This document shows, in pieces, positions 1 through 12,220 of a DNA stretch of 64,000 nt. The notes under the pieces are model-generated. The model saw only the letters and a program-made list of their open reading frames with translations. It was not told the origin of the DNA and searched no databases. The stretch is from Nymphaea colorata. Lineage: Eukaryota > Streptophyta > Magnoliopsida > Nymphaeales > Nymphaeaceae. The translations under genes and the position numbers were made by a program. The stretch is from the NCBI RefSeq assembly GCF_008831285.2, contig NC_045141.1:19154848-19218847 (forward strand), read 5' to 3'. Positions within the stretch are counted from its first letter, which is position 1; every line of letters begins with the position of its first letter.

Positions 1-748
1 TGGTGTCAAAATTGGTTTTGGAAATGAATCAACCACGTTACCGATTCTGTGAATTGGCTGATTCAGTGATTCAAGTGGACCAGTTATGAATTGGTAAAAA
101 ATAATTTAAAAAACATTTTTTCGAAAAAAAAGGACAAAGTGTAAAAATTACTAAATAAGACTTTTTTAAAAATATTAAACAATGACAGGTGAAGCTCTTG
201 AATTGGCCACTGAATGCAATTTATTCTCATCGATTCAATTTGAATTGGTTAATTCAGGCCTATTCTGCTAACACTGTTTGGTGAAGGCCCATGGTCAGTT
301 TCTTGCAGAACATATGTCAGATTGAAGAGTTGGACATTGGATAAAGCAACTATAGTTTAATTCTTTAGAGAACCTAGGTTGTGAAAAGTTGTCTTAAACA
401 CTTCTCTTGACTACATTTGCTTTAACTTGCAGTTTCTGTTCTATGTATTTGCTTGTGTTATTTTTTTAGTCCTCGAAGAAGTACGTCATTTGAGTGTCAT
501 TACTAGTTGAACATTTGGTTCTCAGATGTTAGTTTGATGTGTTTCATCATTATAGTTTCATTGGACGATTTCAGTTTTTTTAGCTTTCTGTAAATTCTAA
601 GAAGATTTTCTGCCTTCCAATATATATCATCTTATTGTCCTATTTAGATATATTTAGACCAAGCTAGCATATGCATTTTATGTCCTTGACTAGCTACGAC
701 ATTTTACATGTCTAAGGACAGAATTCTGAAAGTATTTCTATATTTCAG
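1..748 (+). other. Intronic sequence of the receptor kinase gene
   Basis: AT-rich DNA with no recognised exon. It ends in a pyrimidine-rich acceptor (AG at 747-748) before the first visible kinase-gene exon, so it is most simply an intron between the LRR-coding part outside the window and the membrane-span exon. Confidence 0.6.
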
Positions 749-3348
749 TTGAAGAAATGCAATTAAGCCATTCTCATATTTATGTGGACTCTTATGCTTA
801 TGTAGGTGCCAGTAAGTACCAGAAAGGCCATCCGACTGTCAAACCAGATAAGGAAAGGGAATCCACACAGAAAGCCTCAACTAAATGCATGTGGCTGCTA
901 GCTGTCAAAATTGCAACTGGGGTCATTGCAGGCTCTCTTTTTCTGTATATTGTTGGTATAGTTTTTGTGAAGTGTAAAGACAAAAAGAAAGTTAAGATAT
1001 CTTGGAAAAAAATATCATCTGCACGGGAACCAAAAGAACTAGCAGGTTTATTGTCCAACCTTTTTGATGTTCTATCCTATGTTACTCCAATTCAGAAGCT
1101 TAATTTAGTATTTGTTTCTGACCTGGCATTACAGTTAAAAGTTAACAGTACTTAAGGTTAATACCTTTTGCACGCAGGCCATGAAGTATTAAAGGGTGTC
1201 TTGAAGATAAGCCGACAGGAGCTCGAAGTAGCATGTGAAGAGTTCAGCAACATAATTGGCTCTTCTCCAGATAGTGTGGTATACAAGGGAACTATGAAAG
1301 GTGGACCTGAGATTGCAGTGATATCTCTTTGCATCTCAGAAGACAGTTGGACAAGTTTTCGAGATCTTTACTTCCAAAGACAGGTAACGTGATTATGTTT
1401 CCTTGTCTGCTTACCCTTGAATTTTTGGATGTTCTTAGCCCCTAGTTTTGATCCAGTTATGATCCGATGACTAGTGAATCCGATGACTAGTGAAAGGGAT
1501 GCAATCTCTGAAAGATCAAGTAAAAGGCTTGAGCTTTGCCTCTACTCATTCTGCTTTCTTAGTTCCCTATGCCCTAAATGCTGATTCGACAAGTAACTCC
1601 CAAAATGAATTTGAAGCTAACAATTTTCTTTAAGAATGTAATTTAGATTTAAATCCAGAATCTCTTCCATGCTTGTTCTCTTTGAAACTGCAATCCATCT
1701 TCAAGACTGTTCTTTATATTCTATGAGAACAAACATTAAGTCTCTGTTGAAGGGAAGTTGCTGGCGGTTTACTCTGGATGTCAATAAAACATCAACGCTT
1801 GCAAAAAAATGAAGTTCTACAAGACTACAATCTTTTTGTTCTCGAATGATGGAATCCCCACCTAAGCCCCAAGACGAGAGTTCTTTATAGTGGTTCTCCT
1901 CTTTTGTCATGGAATAATTTTATCCTGAGCTTGTATTAGGTGGCAGTCCACGCAAGTATATCACTTTTTCTCTAGTTCTCTAGCAGTAACTTTTGGTATC
2001 TGTTCTCAGGGACTAAGGGTGTTTTTAAAGTCTGATTTATTGACATATTATGAAGTATTTGAAAATTGAAATTGCTATTCGAGCATATATAAGTTTCTAA
2101 GTTTCTAGTTGTCAGTGTAGGTGGCTGGCTTGGCAAGGTTGAACCATGAGAACACAGCCAAGTTGATAGGCTACTGCAGCGAGAATTATCCATTTTCAAG
2201 GATGCTCATATTTGAGTATGCGTCCAACGGGACGTTGTACGAACACCTTCACTGTATGTTGTCTTGCCATGAGTTGCTTTTAGAATCCAGTAATACGGTG
2301 AATATTCAGTAACTCAAAGATTTGCTTGGTTTAACGTCAGATGGTGAAGGATGTCAACTATCATGGACCAGGCGCATGAAAATTATTGTGGGAGTAGCTT
2401 GTGGCCTCAGATACATGCATTATGAGCTTCAGCCTGCTTTTACTTTATTAGAACTGAATTCCAGTGCCGTTTATCTCACAGAGGACTTTTCACCCAAGGT
2501 ATTGCAAGAATGACAATCATAAGTTTATTCTCACTTTCATTTGCACTGTGACCTTTGCTCCTTCTCTGGCGGAATGGCCTGAACCATACCTTCCTACCTT
2601 AACTAGGCAATGTCCTCAAGCATGCGTTCCTACTTTAATTAGACAGACCAGTCTAGTTGGTCATGTATGTGCATGCGCCAGTTTCTTCTACTCTATTAAC
2701 ATACGTGGCAGCTCCTTTTAGTTCTTATTATTACTCATAAGCATTTTTTTTGGTTCAGTTGGTTGATTTTGAGAGTTGGAAAGCAATACTTTCTAGATCT
2801 GGAAGTTCTTGTTTGGTCAACAGCAATGGAAATTCCACAGAATTAGTCGGAAGAATCTGTTCGGACATGAAAGGGATCATTTTTTCATTTGGAGTACTTC
2901 TACTGGAGATTATCAGTGGTAGGCCTCCTTACTGCAAGGACAAAGGGTTCCTGGTTGATTGGGTGAGTAGTTCGTTCTTCTAATTAATTTTTCGATGTCT
3001 GTTTTCATGGTTTCCTATTTGAGAAATGAATTCTTCAGTGGTTTTTGCAATATCTAAACTAATGTTGGTTAAAAAAACATCTACAATGAATACGTCTTGT
3101 AGGCAAGGGAGTACCTAGAGATGCCTGAAGTGATTTCTTGTTTGGTGGATCCACAACTGAAATATTTCCGGCATGAAGATATCAAAGTCGTATGTGAAGT
3201 GGTGACTTTGTGCATTCGACCGGAACCAACGGAGCGGCCGTCGATAAACATATTATGCTCCATGCTGGAAAATGGTATTGATGTGTCGCCTGCTGCTAAT
3301 CTAAAAGAGTCTTCTTTGGCTTGGGCAGAATTGGCCATATCATCTTAG
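749..3348 (+). CDS. LRR receptor-like pseudokinase, 3' part (MRH1 / At1g63430-At5g41180 type), 5'-partial
   Basis: Six exons join in frame: 749-1045, 1178-1383, 2121-2253, 2341-2498, 2759-2962 and 3103-3348 (TAG), all with GT-AG borders, giving 413 visible residues. The extracellular LRR exons must lie left of the window. A transmembrane helix (WLLAVKIATGVIAGSLFLYI, about residues 49-70 of the visible part) is followed by a basic stop-transfer stretch. The cytoplasmic kinase-like domain carries family signatures: ISRQELEVACEEFSNIIGSS, ARLNHENTAKLIGYC, YASNGTLYEHLHYGEGCQLS, LNSSAVYLTEDFSPKLVDFE and SGRPPYCKDKG, ending in SSLAWAELAISS. Catalytic residues are missing: the VAIK lysine position reads AVIS, no HRD is visible, and DFG is DFE. 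It is therefore probably a plasma-membrane pseudokinase that signals through partners. The family includes root-hair and pollen-tube receptors (MRH1, MDIS). Its ligand is unknown from sequence. Confidence 0.9.
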
Positions 3349-4289
3349 CAGTTGCTGAAAGGACCTAAGGACGGGGAAGATCACAGTTCATGTGCTGATT
3401 GTGAAGAAGTTTCTTTGATTTTTTATAACTGTAAATAATGTTTGTTCATTTTACCAGGATATGATCTAGATGAAGGGCACCCACTAATGAAAATTGCTTA
3501 CTCAATGCGAAGAACCTTTTCTTGCTACCAAATTCAGTGATAAGCTGGTTTTCATTAAAAATTTTTGGTATGTTGCAGCCATGGAGTCCGGCAGCAACAA
3601 TTGGTAGACCCACCAAAACAATGGATGAACTTTTGTTTACATGTAAAGCACAATGGATAACCTCAAATGATCATCTTTAATTTGGACTCCTTAAATATTA
3701 GTATTAGTTCACCAGAATGGATTTACTAAAACTTTGGCATCGTAAAGTGTCACTAAATTATCATATGCTTGCGATACTTCAAGGGGCATCGAGTCTGCAA
3801 AACATGGCTTAGTCCTTAGAAAGATGTGGCTCTCCAACGGGGGTTTCTAACAAAACGTTCCAACAACATGGACGGTCATTTTTCTTCTTAGAAAGAAGTT
3901 CCTTGGTAGGTTATATGTTGTCTGCAATATCAATATTTTAAGGCGGAGGAGTAACTAATTAGACTAAACATAAACGAGCAACTTCACAGTATTAATGGTA
4001 ACTTTATAATCTTTGATAGATTAATTTGATCTTACCTCATGAACATAAATATGCAGGAGAGAAGGTACGGTAGCCAAGTCAACTTTGTTCACCTGTGTAT
4101 ATGTATGCTTGAAAGGAGGTAACAAAATGCTGCAGTGAGGCCGCGGCATGTTTATACGAGTTTCTTGATCGACCCAACGAGCAAAATCTCTTACAAGGAT
4201 GTGAAGTACTCCATAGATCGGATTCAGATTGCATATCCGACCAAACTGCCTAAAAAGTTCAGATATGAAAAGAAAAATTAGCAGGACTG

Positions 4290-4640
4290 AGGAATTAGTT
4301 CAGATACGGATTTAAGAGATGACATCCCGACAGATTTGGATTTGGATTCAGTTTTAAATAAATATGTAATTAGATTGAGATTCAAATCTAGATTATTTCC
4401 AAATAATAATTCAATATCCAATACCCATACATCTTGATGGTAAGTCCTTAACATGTTATATTGCAGTTTGAATTCGGCTTTGTATCTAAAAGTTATATTT
4501 GGATTTTAATGTAAACATAAATTAAAGTTGGATTCGGACGTAAAAGTAAAAGATTAATTTAGGTTGTAAATTTGAAAATCAGATTCATATTCAAGTCCGA
4601 ATATGTGAACATTTGACAAATCAGGAAAATGACGTTCAAT
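4290..4640. repeat. Dispersed AT-rich repeat, copy A
   Basis: The stretch aligns by eye, in the same order, with 28880-29140. Shared landmarks are GATGACATCC, then GGNTTCAGTT, then CAGTTTGAAT followed by CGG and TGTATCT, and finally CGAATATG followed by GAACAT and GGTAAAT/GACAAAT. It is rich in GATTCG-like words. No coding capacity or terminal structure was recognised, so the class is unknown. Confidence 0.5.
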
Positions 4641-4762
4641 TGGAATCAGATATCCCTATTCGCCATGCTACCCATAACATGATTATGGAAAAGATCTAAG
4701 TTCTTTTTTATATATTGATTAATCCAACAACGTAATTTTATGATATAAACAACCACCAGATG

Positions 4763-4765
<3 letters not shown>

Positions 4766-4808
<43 letters not shown>

Positions 4809-4822
4809 GAGAGAGAGAGAGA
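4766..4822. repeat. (GA)n microsatellite, interrupted
   Basis: About 57 bp of GA dinucleotides with a few GG interruptions. It produces Ser/Leu-rich false open frames on the minus strand. Confidence 0.95.
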
Positions 4823-6601
4823 TCCGATATCCAATTCCTACCCTTAACACAGTAGGAGGCATTCTTTTTGAAATGAACAATGAATGAGTACCATCTCACT
4901 AGGGGACCCAACAGAGAAAGCCCGCCAAAATGCACACAAGATTCTTGCCTGTCTCTATTGGGCCTTTAAGAAAGGAAGCTACACAAGCAAAATCTCCATT
5001 CAATGCTTTTGATCCTCGGTATCTTGTACTGCTCACTGTTTATCCTCTTCACGACCACCCGCCCCTGTTCGTCTTCTTCCTCTTCCTTGAATGTCAAGCA
5101 ACCAAACTCATAAATGTAAAGCCCCTCTTCAACTGCTTATCAATGAAACGTGAGGAGGATATACAGGCATTCACTACACCATGCAGCGCGCATTGGCTGA
5201 TCTCCCAACCAGCAAGCACTGCTAAGTGCAGTGCATAAGAACAAAGCATTAAAAATGCCCCCGTAATAATTGACGCCCACACCCTTCAATAGTTATATCC
5301 TACTAAATTCATATTCGTGACCACCTAACCAGCTTCTTATTTACTTTTTTGTTCGCGTTGTCGCCCTCACTTGCTTATATGTGCTTTTTCCTTTTCATAT
5401 CTATGAACTCCTTGGGTTGCCGATCATGCTTCCTTACTTTCTTTACGGTCCTTTTCAAGAACCTGTTCTCTCTTTCGGAAAAACTTTTAATTTTCTTTCT
5501 GGTTCCAACATCAAGAGCATCTCCATCAAACTCTAAAATGCATAGCTTTGTATGCTTCAAATCCAAATTACACGTTCATGCAGGAATTCATGGAGATAAT
5601 GAGTCAACTGCCCTTAGTATCTGTTTTCTTAATCCGAAACTAATAAGCGTGTCTTCACCCTTAAATTTAGTTAGATACTAGATCTCACAATTGCTTAGTA
5701 TATAAGCATAACAATTGCTTAGTTTTTTACTTGCTAGTGAACAAACGAAGTGTGAATCAACAGTGCTGGCTCTTAATATACTTTCACAATATTGAATTTG
5801 AAAACGTCCCAATTAGCAAAACCTTTTCAGTTATTGTATACTTGACGCCAAGATACTATAGTTGAATGCTTTTACTATGATTACTCTTGATTCCCATACG
5901 TTAAAACTATTAAGGAAGACTTGTTCTTGCAACTTAAGAATAACAATTTAAGCGCCGAGAAATATATAACCATTCAGTTCTAAATCCTTATAAACAAGAA
6001 CTAGACCCCGAGAAAAATATGGATGTTTTCAAACTTGGAGATTGCTTTCTTACGGTTACTTCTGTGAAAAATTCATCCACAGCTTAAACCAATTAGAGTA
6101 CTGTGCATAGGTATGTATGTATATATCACAGAGAGAGGTTTGTTCATAGAGGCTTTATTTTTGTTATATTCACTGAAAATGGAAGACCAAATCTGTCAAG
6201 GCACTATTAAACCAAGAGAATAGCGTAAACATCTCATCAAAACCTGCCACACAAGATCTAAAGAAGGTACCAAATGCCATAAATTGAAGAAGCAAGTTGT
6301 CGAACATCGTGATCTTGTGCTGTTACTCCTCTATGGCAATAGATGTCTGAATTAAAAACCTTCTCAGCCAATCTTAAAAAAGGATTGACAGTTTTCCACC
6401 TCCTTGAGTGCACACAGGCCCATAATTCACAACCATCAATATGGAAATTTTGGTGACCGCTGGTGTTTCCCTTTTCTTCCATAATTCAGACGGCTCTGAC
6501 GTCACTTTCAGGACACTGATTTGTGTAATATCTCTAAAGATCAAATTAACGCTTTATATATTCGGAAGCCTTCTTCTTGATGGTGCAACTCCATCGGAGG
6601 G

Positions 6602-7978
6602 ATGAAGACCAGGACTCCTCCTACCCTGAACGTTCCATGTGCTGGCTGCAAAAGGTTACGGCGAAAATGCACGGCCGACTGCATCTTCGTGCCGTATTTT
6701 CCGGCAACCGAACCGGAGAAATTCGCTGAAGTGCATCGAGTTTTTGGCGCCAGCAACGTGACCAAGATGCTTCGAGTAAGAATCACTTGACTCGATCGAT
6801 CGTATTTTAACTTATTTCCTTTCTTTTCCTTCTCGTGTTTTCCTCTCTAACCGCCAACATGTTGTTGCCGAAACTTCACCAGCGAAAGTTTTGCTGCTTG
6901 TCGAGTGCTTTAGTCGACAAGATATTTCTTTCATACAAGAATGGTGCTTCGAGACAAAGTGGCATTCGATCGATATCTCTGATCTTTGCACATCTTCTTT
7001 CCTTTTATGCATACTTTTCTTTGATCATAATTTTTAAAACGTTCTGCCAAGTTGAGCTACATGGGCGTTTAACGACTTGTATCTATAAGATTTTATGCTT
7101 ACTTTTCTTTGACCGTCTAACAAACCGTCTGCTAATTGGAGCCATCTGCCTACAATGAACCTTAAAGAGTTTGGGCTCCAACAATTGTGACATACGCAGG
7201 ATTGTCCAAAAATTGCTACTTGGTTCGACGTAGATCATTACTCTTGCAATAGTCAAAGAGAAGAATAAATACGAGCAGCAATAAATTGCAGGTCTTCGAA
7301 TAGAGTTAAATGGCGCTCAACATTAACCAAGTTGCATAATATATTTCTATTTTACTAACAAAATAATTACTTCTTTGTTTAAGTGCTAGTTTTCCTTCGT
7401 GTTTGACTGTATTCAAATTCGCCTATAGTTTTTTCAATGATATCCGACCTATTACAAGTTTACATACTACAATGTCTTCATGGTGGTTTTCATTATCTCA
7501 AAACCGTACTTGACCCTCGTTCGAGAATGTTAATTAAGCCTAAACAACGAGTTCAGAGAAGAGATTTTCTTCAAATGGAGATGGCTCTTATGGATGGTAG
7601 ATATCTTACTCAGTCGTCATCTTCTCTTGTTAAAACTTCCCCTTTGATCTTCAGGATATTCCCGTGAGCCAGAGAGGGGACGCAGTCAGCAGCTTGGTGT
7701 TTGAGGCCCGTACCAGGCTCAAGGACCCCGTCTACGGCTGCGTGTCAACCATGGCCGCGCTCCAGCATCAGGTTAACCAGCTCCAGGCCGAGCTGTTGGC
7801 AGCCAGGGCGGAGAACGCCTCCCTGGGAGCCCAGCTGTCAGAGGTGATGCTGCTGCTGTCCACCGTCACGCCGAGGGCGAGCACGAGCGCCCAGTCGCTG
7901 GAAGCCGGCAACTCCGTCGATGTGGCCATAACTAGTGCCTTTGACAGGTGTTATTCTCCGGGACCCATCGTGTCTTAA
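6602..7978 (+). CDS. LBD: LOB-domain (LBD) transcription factor, class I-like
   Basis: Two exons, 6602-6775 and 7655-7978 (TAA), are separated by an 879-bp GT-AG intron at the position typical of LBD genes, just after the GAS block. They encode 165 residues. The zinc-finger-like CX2CX6CX3C motif is CAGCKRLRRKCTADC (residues 13-27). The GAS block follows (FAEVHRVFGASNVTKML), then a DPVYGC motif and a coiled-coil region (LQHQVNQLQAELLAARAEN). LBD proteins are plant-specific nuclear DNA-binding regulators of organ boundaries, vascular and lateral-root development; the target of this one is unknown. In the LX6LX3LX6L zipper the first three Leu are present and the fourth position is Asn. An out-of-frame ATG at 6580 overlaps the start and could act as an upstream ORF. 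The ATG at 6602 is chosen because it opens the frame directly into the C motif. Confidence 0.9.
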
Positions 7979-8281
7979 CTTGCCGACGTTCGGCCCGAGG
8001 AAGATAGAAAGTGCAGAAGGAAGCTGGAAGTAATGGGCTGCAAATATGGTTGCAGGGTTAAGACACCTAGCACTCTATGTCAGATATAATAATCTCAAGG
8101 TTTTAACATTTTTAGTTAGTTAATATGGAGCGGAATTCGACTTTTTCTCTCATTGTAACTAGTTTTTTCCTTTTTAATTTTATTTGGGAAAATCAGCTTG
8201 GGTGGGTGACTTTCGTCCCTCACAGTATGACACGAGACAGAAGGTGATTTAAAATCACTGGGGATCTCATATCCGAGAGAA

Positions 8282-8315
8282 CTTGAGGTCGGACTTTCTG
8301 CCATCTGACCTCAAG
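8282..8315. repeat. Short inverted repeat (hairpin)
   Basis: CTTGAGGTC at 8282-8290 pairs perfectly with GACCTCAAG at 8307-8315 around a 16-nt loop. It lies about 300 bp past the LBD stop. It could be part of a degraded inverted-repeat element; nothing ties it to transcription. Confidence 0.5.
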
Positions 8316-8966
8316 CCTGAGGTTTTTGCAATACACTGAGGAATTCAAATCCTCCTTTTTACGTAGTGGTGAAACCTCTGTATGTTTACTACATGGTTCC
8401 ATATAAAAGGCTTATTAGATTGACCTCAAATTTCATATTGGGGACTATGAAACACACCTTGAGAGCTCGTTTGATTACTTCAAATTAGTCTGATGTATAT
8501 ATGATGCAACATGCTTTTACTGATGTGGTGGAAGATCTACAGTAAAGTAAGATTAATGGTTCATCAAACGAAGGATCTTATATATGTCCCACCTAAGATC
8601 CATTTAAAATCATTATTTTGTGTTATTGCATTGAGAAATGGTCAGATACTGTTCTCAAATCCTGAAGATTTTAGACAAGGTCAATCAAATGCCTCCAAAA
8701 GCTCTCCAGGTCATTCTCTTGCTCTCATGGTCTAGAGACATGTGTCACTTGCATAAGAGATGGGATCATGAGCGCCATTGAGATTTAAAAGAGTGACTGG
8801 CTGCCTTCCAACCAGTAGCTCAACCAGGCGCGCCTAACCCTCAGATATTTATATTTAGGTAAGATTACATAGAAATCTTGTTGAAACAACACTGGGTTTC
8901 TATGAAATGGGTTTTGCATTAAAAGAGAACAAGCAACGGCATACACAAAGATCTTATACTATAAAT

Positions 8967-9110
8967 AGTCACGGAGGATGGTGCTTCCCGGAGGCATAAG
9001 CAATAAAAAATGATGCATCCCACATCTAAAAACGAAATAAGACCGGAAGATTGAAGTCGGCATTCAGAGTCTGGTCGTAACATTAGTCACGGAGGATGGT
9101 GCTTCCCGGA
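8967..9110. repeat. 27-bp exact direct repeat, 117 bp apart
   Basis: The same 27 bases (core CACGGAGGATGGTGCTTCCC) occur at 8967-8993 and 9084-9110, upstream of the ADF gene. The first copy directly follows a TATAAATA string at 8961. Confidence 0.9.
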
Positions 9111-9663
9111 CAGAAATAGATCGTCCGGAGTCTCCGGCCACATGTTGAGTTGGTTGGGAGGTGGACGGTTGTGGGCACAAGGAAGGACGCGGATATGCCC
9201 ACGGGAAGGGCCGGAGAGAACCCTGGAAACTGTTTCGAGCCACTGATCAGCAACCGTTTTCGGCGACGCTCCCGGCGGGTACGCCCGCTCAACGGCGAGG
9301 GGCTTCCCTAAAAAAATGATTCTCCAAAATACCCTTCTTTGGCTTGGGCTAATTGGAACTAGGCCAGCCAGGGAAAGGATACTTGTTCGATTGGTGAAGG
9401 CTAGTGTGGGAAATTAAAATGGACGGGTGAGCGGCGACAAGCGCGGGCGGCGGGTTGGAAATCACAAGAACGCGTCTTCGCATCGCGGTCTCCCACCCGC
9501 CAACAAAGAACCTACGGCTTCCCCACCCTTTTCTCTGTCTCTCTTTCCCCTCCTTCCCTCTCAATTGAAAAAGCATCTACGGCCTTCATAACTTCCTTCC
9601 TTCTTGATACCTCTTCAGCGCTTCCTCTTTCGATCATCATCTGCAGCACCAAAGATTGACATA

Positions 9664-11230
9664 ATGGTAAACGTTTCCATTGCATGCTTCATGCGCTGTT
9701 ATCGAAATTAATTTCTCCCATGACCTTTCTGTCATTAGATTTGTGTTTTATCGTCGAATGGATCACGCTATCTGCCTTTTCTTCTTTGTTGCAAGATGGG
9801 TTCTTAGTTTTTCAGCTTTTACGTGAAAATTTCAAAAGATTTTTTATATTGGCAGACCTGTTATTGGGTACCTGTTGCAGGAGATTAAGGCCGTCCCAAT
9901 GGTTGCTAAACAAAACTGTGTTCCCAAACATAGCTTATTGCTGTACTTGTTGCTCTTGCTTGTTAATGGTACATTATCTTGATCACCTCATATATCACAT
10001 CCTTCTTTCAAGGCAAACATGGTCAGATTGACACCTCTGCCTTCCAACGGGCCTGTTACCTAATTGCACGCCATCGATCTGAAATTTCACTCTTCTCTCC
10101 AATTGAACATTTTCATTTTTCTCTTCATTGGTGGTTGCCTTTGCTTCCTAGAGTAATTGAATCTTAGCTAAAGAATGTGGCGTGGAGAATCAAGTTTGGA
10201 GTTAAATATTGGGCCTAACACGTTGGTAACAAAACTTGTTCAGGCAAACTCGGCGTCGGGGATGGCGGTCAACGACGAGTGCAAGCTCAAGTTCCTGGAG
10301 CTGAAGGCGAAGAGGATACACAGGTTCATCGTGTTCAAGATCGACGAAAAGTTGCAGCAGGTGACGGTAGACAAGATCGGGGGTCCGTCCGAGAGCTACG
10401 ACGACTTCACCGCCTGCATGCCCGCCAATGAGTGCCGCTACGCCGTCTTCGACTTCGACTTCATCACCTCCGAGAACTGCCAGAAGAGCAAGATCTTCTT
10501 CATCGCCTGGTACGCTTCGTCTACGTTGTTTCACCTTTCTTCTAATTTTGTAAAGATGGAGATATGTACCAAAACCCCTTCATCACTCTCTTTAATGTCC
10601 TTTCTCAAGTAATACTCTGGGCCACAGCTATTGGAACCAAGTTTGACGGAAAAGCAGAAGAATAAATAAAGGATCAGAACATTCCCTAAGCTTTTCAAAG
10701 ATTGCTGATGGCTTTTACTTTCTATATCATCAAAACCATTAGGTCCCTCTTTAAATGCATCCCAAATGCTGTGAAGGATCAACTCACATGCTGGTTTTGG
10801 CAGAAGATCAACCCTGACCCATAAAACTTAATAGATGGCAGAGCTCATCCTGTACCGCGAAAATATGGTAGGAAAAGAAAATCTGATCCTACAAACATTC
10901 ACTGCCTTTTTCTGGCTCTGGCCCTCTGTACTGTTCTTGCTTGATGGCAGCCATTAATGCCTACCTGGCTATCTGTGCTAAATGACTGCGAGTTGGCAAA
11001 GCGGAAAACATGTTGAACTTTGAAAAAGTGCCACCAAAAGTTCAAAACCATTGAATAACCAATCTGTTATCTTGTGAAGGTCGCCTGACACTTCCAGAGT
11101 GAGGAGCAAGATGCTGTACGCGAGCTCCAAGGACAGATTCAAGAGAGAGCTGGACGGCATCCAGGTGGAGTTGCAGGCCACAGATCCCAGCGAAATGGGG
11201 ATCGACATCATACGCGCCCGCGCCTTATAG
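9664..11230 (+). CDS. ADF: Actin-depolymerizing factor (ADF/cofilin)
   Basis: Three coding exons: 9664-9666 (the ATG alone, followed by GTAAAC), 10244-10509 and 11080-11230 (TAG). They encode 139 residues, the normal plant ADF length. A first exon holding only the initiator codon is the known plant ADF gene structure and decides the start here. The protein begins [20 protein letters not shown], with the conserved regulatory Ser6, and carries the ADF-homology domain throughout: [29 protein letters not shown] and the long actin-binding helix [20 protein letters not shown]. ADFs bind G- and F-actin in the cytoplasm, sever filaments and increase subunit turnover; phosphorylation at Ser6 switches them off. 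The exons are GC-rich and the introns AT-rich. Confidence 0.95.
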
Positions 11231-12156
11231 AGCAACACTCGACCACCATTAATCACCTCCCTTTCTTCTTTGGCTCGTATTCGCTGCTCACAGTGCGACC
11301 CTTCAAATCGAGATGCTAGCTACCGACTCTTGTGCCATTAATATTCTATTCAATTTTTATTTACATGCTGAAGACTGTTTTAAAATCTCTAATGTCATTA
11401 CTGGATGTGAAGATTCTTGATGAACTCTGCCATTGAGTTCTCCTTCTTTTGGTTCCATTGGCTGTGTGTATCTAAGATTTCTTATGGTTGTTGGTATATC
11501 TTCTAGAAGTATAATCTTGGCCAATGGCATTTAATAAAGGAGTATGCTTTAGATCTTCTTGTTCAGTAAATTGGAATCAATCAGCTTCTGGTAAGCAATC
11601 TCAGCATTAGTGGACTGCTCAATTTGCTTTTTGGTCGCCAGGAACTTGCTTGTGTTCTCTGTTATTTGAGATGGCGTCACAGGAACTTGGTGGAGGTTCT
11701 TTCTCGATGCTCCTGCATGTCTCTCAGACATGAACAAGGAAAAGGCAAATATGACGTTTTCACAAACAGAAATCAAATGAAATCTAAATGAAAGTACTAA
11801 ATGATAGAAAAGCAGAGCACTTGCAGGCGTAGTAGCAAGACTGTGTTGATCAAAGATGAGCATCATTGGGGATGTAAATACACCCCAAATGGGTTGGCAT
11901 GTTACTGCAATTATAACTGCTGATTAATCAAATGTTGAACAATGAATCTCGATTTAGTTATCTCTCTCTTGTCGAAAAGCATTTGAGATTTCTCAAGTCA
12001 TCACCACAAGAACGCGGAAGGCCCTAAGCCACCACAAAAATAATTTCTCATAAGGAAGCTCGTTGATCTGCAATGAGCATGCAACCACCCTTCAGTTTTT
12101 ACCTGAATGAGACGAAACAAAAGAGAACGAAAGACGAACAGTAGAGAAGAAGCACA

Positions 12157-12220
<64 letters not shown>

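Larger units (their letters stand above)
3349..6601. other. Intergenic region, receptor kinase to LBD gene
   Basis: No supported gene. Small open frames here have no recognisable domain and no splice-compatible continuation. The stretch contains the 3' flank of the kinase gene, a dispersed repeat (about 4290-4640) and a long GA microsatellite (about 4766-4822). TATATA at 6555-6560 lies just upstream of the LBD start. Confidence 0.6.
7979..9663. other. Intergenic region, LBD to ADF gene
   Basis: No supported gene. It holds LBD 3' flank, a perfect 9-bp hairpin (8282-8315), a 27-bp direct repeat (8967-8993 and 9084-9110), and from about 9300 a C/T-rich stretch with many CT runs before the ADF ATG, which looks like an ADF promoter and leader. 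Confidence 0.5.

Noticed and set aside
8330-8360. tRNA T-arm-like stem (GAGGA/TCCTC around ATTCAAA) followed by T run
   Set aside because: No matching D-arm, anticodon arm or acceptor stem upstream.
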